Source: Deltaproteobacteria bacterium
GTDB taxonomy: Bacteria > Desulfobacterota > Syntrophia > Syntrophales > Smithellaceae
Length of the DNA stretch: 12,545 bases
Direction: 5' to 3'
Assembly (NCBI GenBank): GCA_011046295.1
Contig: DSAV01000244.1
Span: forward strand, 1-12,545
Below, one piece after another: positions 1 through 4,962 of the stretch (position 1 is the stretch's first letter; every line of letters begins with the position of its first letter). The notes beneath the pieces are model-generated. The model saw only the letters and a list, made by a program, of their open reading frames with translations, searched no databases and was not told where the DNA came from. The translations under genes and the position numbers were made by a program.

Positions 1-53
1 CTGATCTCCTCCCGCTCATTAAGCCCCAATCGCCGATAACTTACACCTTCCAT
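1..53 (-). CDS. Probable IS30-family transposase, N-terminus only (cut by window edge)
   Basis: Reading leftwards from the ATG at 53-51 gives MEGVSYRRLGLNEREEIS before the window ends. The pattern of a Tyr-Arg-x-Leu stretch followed by an E-R-x-x-I helix is what IS30-family transposases show at the start of their N-terminal helix-turn-helix, which binds the element ends. The start is supported by a strong Shine-Dalgarno sequence (GGGAGG, about 7 bases upstream of the ATG). Only 17 codons are visible, so the DDE catalytic domain and the integrity of the gene cannot be judged. Another helix-turn-helix protein is possible. Confidence 0.5.
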   Translation of the reverse strand, partial: MEGVSYRRLGLNEREEI

Positions 54-121
54 CTCTAACGCCTCCCTTCAATATCCAACATAGGATACCAAAGTGTTGC
101 GCTAGATTCTTGAGCCTAAGT
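1..121 (-). mobile_element. Possible left part of an IS30-type insertion sequence
   Basis: If the partial ORF at 1-53 is an IS30-type transposase, the non-coding 54-121 stretch would be the upstream end of the element, with its terminal inverted repeat probably within about 90-121. The boundary is a guess: the other end lies outside the window, so neither the inverted repeat nor a target duplication can be confirmed. The element would sit just beyond the 3' end of the oxidoreductase gene (stop codon at 129-131) without interrupting it. Confidence 0.3.
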
Positions 122-128
122 AGTTTAT

Positions 129-830
129 TTATCTGGCGCGCCAACCAATCGGCATGAGATAGAGAGGTTCGGCCTGAATCTGGAGAATACTTTTTATCTG
201 CGCATCATTAAAAGCGCCTACTGCCACCGTGCCCATCCCCAGCGACTCGGCCTGCAGGTAGATATTCTGCCCGGCATGGCCGATTTCCATATGCACGTAG
301 CGTTCGGCCCTCTGGCCGTAACGCCCGGCAGTGCGCCGGTAAACGGCCGCCAGAACAACAGAAGCGGGAGCTTCAGCGATAAAACGCTGCCCTAAAGCGG
401 CGCCGCTCAAGCTTTCACGCAGATCACCCGTTTGCATTAGAACCAATTGATGGTTGCGAACATCGTAGTAATAAAGCCCCGCGTTCAAGCCTTTGACGTT
501 TCCGGCCACCAGGTAAGTTTCCAGAGGATAGGTAGCCCCAGCGGAAGGCGCTGTTCGCCTGCCACCGCCGGTAGTCTCCCCCTGGACCGCCCATAGAAGC
601 TGGGATACTTCTTTCAGTGTCAACGCACGGTCAGGAAACTGACGGTAAGAACGCCGCTTATCCAGGGCCTGCTCCAGGCTCATTCTTCCCTTTTTGTCCG
701 GCGCTGGCAATGCGATTGCCTGTGTCATGCCTCCTCCTTTCGAAAGCTCCTCTGGCCGGCATTCCGAAAAAATCACCGCGTCGGTCAGAAGAACCAGTAC
801 AGAAAACACCGTGATAAATATTGTTTTCAT
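129..830 (-). CDS. Exported SagB/ThcOx-like nitroreductase-family oxidoreductase
   Basis: A 233-residue protein of the FMN-dependent nitroreductase fold, closest in pattern to the SagB/ThcOx dehydrogenase group. Visible family signatures: KRRSYRQF near residue 60 (FMN phosphate contact region), APSAGATYPLE near 95 (the conserved SAGA.YP motif), a GHAGQNIYLQAESLGMGT stretch near 185-202 and a C-terminal P-x-G segment. Residues 1-20 are hydrophobic after MKT, so it is probably exported or anchored in the inner membrane; there is no good lipobox (FSEC). The ATG has a well-placed GAGGTG about 7 bases upstream. In thiazole/oxazole peptide clusters SagB oxidises azolines, but no cyclodehydratase or precursor peptide is visible here, so the substrate is unknown and a peptide-modifying role should not be assumed. 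It appears monocistronic. Confidence 0.85.
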   Translation of the reverse strand: MKTIFITVFSVLVLLTDAVIFSECRPEELSKGGGMTQAIALPAPDKKGRMSLEQALDKRRSYRQFPDRALTLKEVSQLLWAVQGETTGGGRRTAPSAGATYPLETYLVAGNVKGLNAGLYYYDVRNHQLVLMQTGDLRESLSGAALGQRFIAEAPASVVLAAVYRRTAGRYGQRAERYVHMEIGHAGQNIYLQAESLGMGTVAVGAFNDAQIKSILQIQAEPLYLMPIGWRAR

Positions 831-976
831 GTTGTTTCACCTCAAATAAATATTAAGGAAAGAACAATCAACCAAACATCGCTGATTTTATTTGATTACG
901 GGCGCAAAGGCAAGCAAAACAGGGCAAAAGATAAACCGTTGTTATAACTGGGCAATTTGTGGTTATTTGAATTAAA

Positions 977-1013
977 GCGGGCAGAAAAACAAATAATGGG
1001 CATAACCGCCCGC
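977..1013 (-). terminator. Possible weak terminator after the beta-lactamase-fold gene
   Basis: Downstream of the stop at 1027 (minus strand) the arms 1008-1013 and 977-982 (GCGGGC with GCCCGC) can pair across a 25-base loop, followed by TTTAATT. A smaller nested hairpin (998-1001 with 1008-1011) competes with it. The loop is long and the T tract poor, so this is only suggestive. Confidence 0.25.
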
Positions 1014-1026
1014 GCCGTTAAAAACA

Positions 1027-2220
1027 TTATTTACTTTTGGTCTTTTTTTTCGTGTATTGTTCGTAGAGTTTCCCGGCTATTTCCAGAAGCGCCGCGTCGG
1101 CCCTGGAACTGCCGATATTCGTGGCCATAACCATGGCAAAATCGCGTTGAGTGTCCAGCCAGATATGCGCGAGATTCATACCGTTGGAGCCGCCGTGGTA
1201 AATAAGAGGGTGGTTCGCCCACTTCACGCTGAATTCTCCCCAACCGAAGGCATACCTCCCGCCCGACGGCGTGCCCGGCGGCGCGTCTTTCCTTGGTGCC
1301 ATGACAACAACCGGTTTGTGAAGTTTTTTCAGCGTTCGAGGGGTAACCAGCTGCGGCTCGCGCTTGCCCTGCCCCGCGTTCCAGCCCGCCCATTTCGCGA
1401 AATCCAGAATGGACATGTGCGCCGAGCCGGCAGGGCCGATAATCAGCGGGTTGTCGGCGGATGGTCCCGCGAGCATCGCTTTGATTCTGCCATTTGCCGG
1501 TAAGTGGCCGAGGGGAGCATTGATTCTGCCGGGGGAAGACTGAGGTCCCAGGCCGGCCGTGTTCAATTCCAGCGGGGTGAAAATTTTTTCGACAATCACT
1601 TCTTCCCATGTTTTATCTTCCAGTCGCTCGACAATAGCGCCCAAAATTACGTAGTTCATATTGGCATAAGCAAACTTGCTGCCCGGTTTACTTTCCACAG
1701 GCAACATCAACCATTGGCGGACAAGCCAGTATCTCAATTCATCAAGATTTCCGGACTGTGACATGGATTTCTCAAGCAGCCGGAGGAAATCTTCATTGTC
1801 CGCCTCAATTCCGCTGGTATGCGAAAGCAGCTGCCCGACCGTGATGGAACGAACCGAGGGATGCATGCCGGAGGCCATTTCGGGGAAAATCTGAGACAGG
1901 GTTGAATTCCAGTCTATATCACCCCTGTCCACCCGGGCGGCAATGAGCAGGGCGGTCATCGCCTTGGTATTGGAACCAAGATGAAAACGGTCGAGGAGAT
2001 TTACGGGAATATTTTGTCCCGCGCGGCGTGTTCCCACCGCGCCCGCCGCGATGACCTGACCTTCTTTAACGACGGCGGCAGCCAGCGCCGGCAGTTCATG
2101 GCTGGCCAGATAGGGCGTCAGAAAATTTTCCAATGATTCGAAGGCATGAGTCGAACCGCTAAATAAAAAAACGGATGCCGCGCAAGCCAGAATCAGTCTT
2201 TTCGGCAGGATTTTTATCAT
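1027..2220 (-). CDS. Exported serine hydrolase of the beta-lactamase / penicillin-binding-protein fold (class C-like)
   Basis: A 397-residue member of the Beta-lactamase (PF00144) family. The three active-site motifs are present: S83-x-x-K86 (SNTK, nucleophile and general base), Y185-x-N187 (YAN) and H342-G-G (in place of KTG), plus the LLSHTSGI signature near 131-138. Residues 1-26 form a Sec signal peptide (MIKILPKRL, hydrophobic core, cleavage likely after THA), so it acts in the periplasm. I chose the ATG at 2220 because GGAG lies 6 bases upstream and the signal peptide begins there; a longer in-frame extension to 2301 adds 27 residues that do not fit. The HGG form is usual in esterases, D-amino peptidases and peptidoglycan-related hydrolases as well as in lactamase-like proteins, so resistance activity is not implied. 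Confidence 0.88.
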   Translation of the reverse strand: MIKILPKRLILACAASVFLFSGSTHAFESLENFLTPYLASHELPALAAAVVKEGQVIAAGAVGTRRAGQNIPVNLLDRFHLGSNTKAMTALLIAARVDRGDIDWNSTLSQIFPEMASGMHPSVRSITVGQLLSHTSGIEADNEDFLRLLEKSMSQSGNLDELRYWLVRQWLMLPVESKPGSKFAYANMNYVILGAIVERLEDKTWEEVIVEKIFTPLELNTAGLGPQSSPGRINAPLGHLPANGRIKAMLAGPSADNPLIIGPAGSAHMSILDFAKWAGWNAGQGKREPQLVTPRTLKKLHKPVVVMAPRKDAPPGTPSGGRYAFGWGEFSVKWANHPLIYHGGSNGMNLAHIWLDTQRDFAMVMATNIGSSRADAALLEIAGKLYEQYTKKKTKSK

Positions 2221-2250
2221 AAAACACTCCGCAATAATTAATGCATTTAA

Positions 2251-2298
2251 ATATATGCACAAGATGATCTCGCCTTGCGCATCTGTATGAGCATATAT
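2251..2298. repeat. Bipartite inverted repeat over the presumed transcription start of the hydrolase gene
   Basis: Outer arms ATATATGC (2251-2258) and GCATATAT (2291-2298) are perfect inverted copies. Nested inside, AGATG (2262-2266) and CATCT (2280-2284) also pair. The dyad ends about 30 bp before the hydrolase start codon and covers the likely +1 site. It could be an operator or a leader-RNA hairpin. Confidence 0.4.
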
Positions 2299-2301
2299 CA
2301 C

Positions 2302-2330
2302 ATTGTATTTTCTGATGCCATAAATCTTAA
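2302..2330 (-). promoter_or_regulatory. Putative sigma-70-type promoter for the hydrolase gene
   Basis: On the minus strand a -35-like TTAAGA (2330-2325) and a -10-like TACAAT (2307-2302) are separated by exactly 17 bases. Each hexamer departs from consensus at one or two positions. Transcription would start near 2295 and give a leader of about 75 bases. Confidence 0.4.
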
Positions 2331-2344
2331 AACCCGCCGGCGGG
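2327..2344 (-). terminator. Possible terminator after uvrB
   Basis: The perfect palindrome CCCGCCGGCGGG (2333-2344) lies about 47 bp beyond the uvrB stop and is followed on the minus strand by TTTTAAGATTT. As a hairpin it would have only about four base pairs around a CCGG loop, so termination would be modest. Confidence 0.3.
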
Positions 2345-2390
2345 CCTGACGCACCCCGCAGACATTAGTATATTGAATCACTTTTCCGGA

Positions 2391-4385
2391 CTATCCCATC
2401 TGTAATAATATGTTGTTGAGTTCCTTGATTTCGTCACGCAGATCGGCAGCTTTTTCAAATTCGAGATTTTTTGCCGCCTGTTTCATCTCTGTGGTTAGTT
2501 TTTTAATTAACGCCTCGATGTCCTCTTCTTCGGTCAGCTCAATTTTTCCTTTTTTATCCACAGGCACGGTCATGTAATCCGCTTCATAAATTGAACTCAA
2601 AACGTTGCTTATCGATTTTACAATCGATTCCGGCGTGATGTTGTTATCTCTGTTGAATTTCTGCTGAATGGCGCGGCGGCGCGTAGTTTCATCAAGGCAG
2701 GCCTGAATAGATTTGGTAATTTTGTCCGCGTACATAATTACTTTGCCATTGATATTCCGCGCGGCACGTCCGCTGGTCTGGATGAGAGATCGTTCGGAAC
2801 GCAGGAAACCTTCTTTATCCGCGTCTAGTATCGCCACCAAGGACACTTCGGGAATATCCAAACCTTCACGCAAAAGGTTTACTCCGATGAGCACATCAAA
2901 TCCACCCAGGCGCAAATCGCGGATAATGCTGACGCGCTCCAGCGTATGAATATCCGAATGCAGATAGCGCACGCGGATGCCCAAGCCGCTGTAATAGTCA
3001 GTCAAATTTTCCGCCATGCGCTTGGTCAGCGTCGTTACCAGCACCCTTTCACTTTTCGTCACCCGCTGGCGGATTTCTTCCAGCAAATCATCTACCTGAT
3101 ACTGGGCGGGCTTTACTTCCACTTCCGGGTCCATGAGTCCTGTCGGCCTGATAATCTGTTCCACGCGCACGCCGCGCGCTTTTTGCATTTCATATTGGGC
3201 GGGAGTGGCGGAAACATATATCCGCTGATTGGATAACGCTTCGTATTCCTCAAAGGTAAGCGGACGGTTATCCAGGGCGGAGGGCATGCGGAAACCGTAC
3301 TTTACCAGCGTTTCCTTACGCGAACGGTCGCCGCGAAACATACCAGCCAGTTGCGGCAGCGTGGCGTGGCTTTCATCAATTATAATCAATGCGTCTTTTG
3401 CCAGATATTCCATAAGCGTCGGCGGCGGCTCGCCGGGTTGGCGCCCTGTCAGATGACGGGAATAATTTTCAATACCCTGGCAGTAACCCATCTCCTGCAT
3501 CATTTCCAAATCGTAGTTCGTGCGCTGTTCAAGGCGCTGATACTCCAGCAGCTTGTTTTGCGCTTTAAGTTCGGCCAGCGTCTTTGCCAGTTCGGCGCGA
3601 ATATCGGTAATGGCTCTGTCCAGATTCTCGCGCGTGGTGACATAATGACTGCCCGGATAAATTGCGGTTTTCGAAAGCGTGCCCAGTTTTTTACCGCGCA
3701 GAGGGTCGATAATTTTTATTGATTCGACAGTATCGCCAAAAAATTCCACGCGCAACGCCTGCTCGCCTTCGTAAGCGGGAAATATTTCCACGACGTCACC
3801 GCGCACGCGGAACGTGCCGCGGTGGAAATCGACATCATTTCTTTCATACTGGATTTCAACCAGTCTTTTGAGCATTTCTTCGCGTGGGTATTCCATCCTC
3901 TCTTCCAGCTGAATAAGCATGCCCATGTAGGCTTCGGGCGAGCCCAAACCGTAGATACAGGAAACACTGGCGACAATGATTACATCACGCCGCGTTAACA
4001 GAGCGTAAGTCGCGGCATGTCTTAGTTTGTCGATTTCTTCATTGATGGCGGAATCTTTTTCTATGTAGGTATCTGTTGATGGCAAATACGCTTCGGGCTG
4101 ATAATAATCATAATAGCTGACAAAGTATTCCACGGCGTTGTCCGGGAAAAGACTTTTGAATTCTTCGTAAAGCTGCGCGGCCAGCGTCTTGTTGTGCGCG
4201 ATAATCAGCGCGGGGCGTTGCGCTCGCTCGATGACGTGCGCGATGGTAAATGTTTTACCCGAGCCGGTAACACCCAGAAGCACCTGATGCTCCTTGCCTT
4301 TCTTCAAACCCGAGGTGAGTTCATTTATCGCCTTGGGCTGGTCACCGTTCGGCACAAAATCAGTTTTCATCAAAAATTTTTGCAT
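2391..4385 (-). CDS. uvrB: UvrABC excinuclease subunit B
   Basis: UvrB is the damage-verifying helicase-like subunit of nucleotide excision repair. It is loaded by UvrA, holds the lesion strand with its beta-hairpin and recruits UvrC for incision. The 664-residue protein has the full set of features: Walker A GVTGSGKT (38-45), the Tyr-rich beta-hairpin YYDYYQPEAYLP (91-102), DESH (337-340), the SATPA motif (392-396), QTSGRAARN (536-544) and a C-terminal UVR domain (about 625-660) that contacts UvrC. Length is normal for the family. The first ATG (MQKFLMKTDF) matches the usual UvrB N-terminus; neither it nor the second Met has a clear Shine-Dalgarno. Its start codon lies only 15 bp from a palindromic repeat, which therefore forms its leader. 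uvrA and uvrC are not in the window. Confidence 0.98.
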   Translation of the reverse strand: MQKFLMKTDFVPNGDQPKAINELTSGLKKGKEHQVLLGVTGSGKTFTIAHVIERAQRPALIIAHNKTLAAQLYEEFKSLFPDNAVEYFVSYYDYYQPEAYLPSTDTYIEKDSAINEEIDKLRHAATYALLTRRDVIIVASVSCIYGLGSPEAYMGMLIQLEERMEYPREEMLKRLVEIQYERNDVDFHRGTFRVRGDVVEIFPAYEGEQALRVEFFGDTVESIKIIDPLRGKKLGTLSKTAIYPGSHYVTTRENLDRAITDIRAELAKTLAELKAQNKLLEYQRLEQRTNYDLEMMQEMGYCQGIENYSRHLTGRQPGEPPPTLMEYLAKDALIIIDESHATLPQLAGMFRGDRSRKETLVKYGFRMPSALDNRPLTFEEYEALSNQRIYVSATPAQYEMQKARGVRVEQIIRPTGLMDPEVEVKPAQYQVDDLLEEIRQRVTKSERVLVTTLTKRMAENLTDYYSGLGIRVRYLHSDIHTLERVSIIRDLRLGGFDVLIGVNLLREGLDIPEVSLVAILDADKEGFLRSERSLIQTSGRAARNINGKVIMYADKITKSIQACLDETTRRRAIQQKFNRDNNITPESIVKSISNVLSSIYEADYMTVPVDKKGKIELTEEEDIEALIKKLTTEMKQAAKNLEFEKAADLRDEIKELNNILLQMG

Positions 4386-4400
4386 AATTATAACTTTTTT

Positions 4401-4431
4401 CTGGATTGCCCGGTTAAACCGGGCAATGACA
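4401..4431 (+). repeat. 31-bp palindrome, type A, copy 1
   Basis: CTGG, a perfect 9-bp stem (ATTGCCCGG at 4405-4413 with CCGGGCAAT at 4419-4427) around a TTAAA loop, then GACA. It is identical over all 31 bases to 4871-4901. It lies in the presumed uvrB leader. Confidence 0.9.
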
Positions 4432-4451
4432 AATATTACTATCTCTCAAAG

Positions 4452-4482
4452 TGTCATTATTCGGCTGAACGGGTCAACAACA
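4452..4482 (-). repeat. Degenerate type-B palindrome remnant
   Basis: It begins with the same TGTCATTA as the intact type-B copies, then GGCT in register, but matches only about 17 of 31 positions by hand count and its arms no longer pair. It starts 20 bases after palindrome A1, nearly the same spacing as in the intact doublet at 4871-4950 (18 bases), which is why I read it as a decayed partner. Confidence 0.45.
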
Positions 4483-4512
4483 AGTAGCGTTTATTATTTG
4501 TACCTCTAATAC

Positions 4513-4543
4513 TGTCATTACCTGGCTTGACCAGGTAATCCAG
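4513..4543 (-). repeat. 31-bp palindrome, type B, copy 1
   Basis: TGTC, a 9-bp perfect stem (ATTACCTGG at 4517-4525 with CCAGGTAAT at 4531-4539) around CTTGA, then CCAG. It is identical to 4920-4950. Its reverse complement differs from type A at two stem positions on each arm, all compensated, and in the loop. It ends 11 bases from the stop of the GIY-YIG gene. Confidence 0.9.
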
Positions 4544-4554
4544 TAGGAGCTGAT

Positions 4555-4866
4555 TCAGCGTTCAGCTTCTGAATACCAATCCATGGCAAGATCATTCCAC
4601 TCCGGATTAAACCTTTCAATGAGTTCCATCTTCCATTGCCGGCTCCATCTCTTTAGCTGTTTTTCTCTTTGCAGCGCCGAGTGAATGTCATTAACATCTT
4701 CATAATAAACAAGGTTATGTATATTATACTTTTTAGTAAACCCTTCAATTAAGTTTTTCTTATGCTCATAAATACGTCTTTCCAAATCATTAGTAACACC
4801 TATATATAATGTCCCGTTGCGTTTACTAGCCAATATGTATAGGTAATAAGTATTTGCCATATTCAT
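4555..4866 (-). CDS. Small GIY-YIG superfamily nuclease (YhbQ/COG2827-like)
   Basis: A 103-residue single-domain protein. The N-terminus reads YYLYILASKRNGTLYIGVTN followed by DLERRIYEHK: the tyrosine of the first strand, the YIG strand, the catalytic-type Arg (LERR) and the following E-H. The second half (LQREKQLKRWSRQWKMELI, then FNPEWNDL) is the typical tail of the short, stand-alone COG2827 group. It is not UvrC, which is far longer. GIY-YIG domains cleave DNA through a metal-dependent tyrosine mechanism; the role of this short group is poorly known. I chose the ATG at 4866 (MNMANTYY); ATG 4860 is equally possible. A TTG further upstream would place the N-terminus inside the palindrome and is unlikely. 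No Shine-Dalgarno is visible; palindrome A2 begins 4 bases upstream of the start. The gene is flanked on both sides by the repeats. Confidence 0.88.
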   Translation of the reverse strand: MNMANTYYLYILASKRNGTLYIGVTNDLERRIYEHKKNLIEGFTKKYNIHNLVYYEDVNDIHSALQREKQLKRWSRQWKMELIERFNPEWNDLAMDWYSEAER

Positions 4867-4870
4867 ATTT

Positions 4871-4901
4871 CTGGATTGCCCGGTTAAACCGGGCAATGAC
4901 A
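4871..4901 (+). repeat. 31-bp palindrome, type A, copy 2
   Basis: Identical to 4401-4431, with stem arms 4875-4883 and 4889-4897. It lies immediately upstream of the GIY-YIG start codon, so on the minus strand it would form a hairpin directly before the translation start. Confidence 0.9.
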
Positions 4902-4919
4902 GATATTACTACCCTTACA

Positions 4920-4950
4920 TGTCATTACCTGGCTTGACCAGGTAATCCAG
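4920..4950 (-). repeat. 31-bp palindrome, type B, copy 2
   Basis: Identical to 4513-4543. With 4871-4901 it forms an 80-bp inverted doublet with an 18-base spacer. It ends 12 bases from the helicase stop codon (4963-4965), so it may also act as a transcript 3' hairpin for that gene. Confidence 0.9.
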
Positions 4951-4962
4951 CTAACCACAACT

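Larger units (their letters stand above)
4401..4950. mobile_element. Compact repeat/GIY-YIG module (REPIN-like doublets around a nuclease gene)
   Basis: This 550-bp block contains two inverted doublets of 31-bp palindromes (4401-4543 and 4871-4950) with a GIY-YIG nuclease gene between them. It starts 15 bp from the uvrB start codon and ends 12 bp from the helicase stop codon. The two doublets share identical palindromes and a similar spacer. I see no convincing target duplication. The arrangement suggests a mobile or gene-associated repeat family analogous to REP sequences with RAYT transposases. That comparison is inference; mobility is not shown by the sequence. Confidence 0.5.

Noticed and set aside
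1057..1894. Plus-strand ORFs opposite the beta-lactamase-fold gene
   Set aside because: They lie wholly within a clearly coding minus-strand gene and show no recognisable domain; high-GC codon shadow.
2221..2301. N-terminal 27-residue extension of the beta-lactamase-fold protein
   Set aside because: The ATG at 2220 has a good GGAG and begins a canonical signal peptide; the extension would bury it.
2302..4400. SOS (LexA) box upstream of uvrB
   Set aside because: No CTGT-N8-ACAG-like or other clear LexA dyad was found; the dyads present are the 31-bp repeats.
4555..4896. GIY-YIG protein next to uvrB as a UvrC piece
   Set aside because: It has only the short stand-alone GIY-YIG domain of the COG2827 type, with no UVR, RNase H-like or HhH domains, and repeats separate it from uvrB.
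4401..4950. CRISPR array
   Set aside because: The repeats are inverted doublets with unequal spacers of 18 to over 300 bp and a gene inside; there is no regular direct-repeat spacing.
4386..4962. Target-site duplication flanking the repeat module
   Set aside because: The outer flanks (4391-4400 and 4951-4962) share only TAAC at different distances from the palindrome ends; not convincing.
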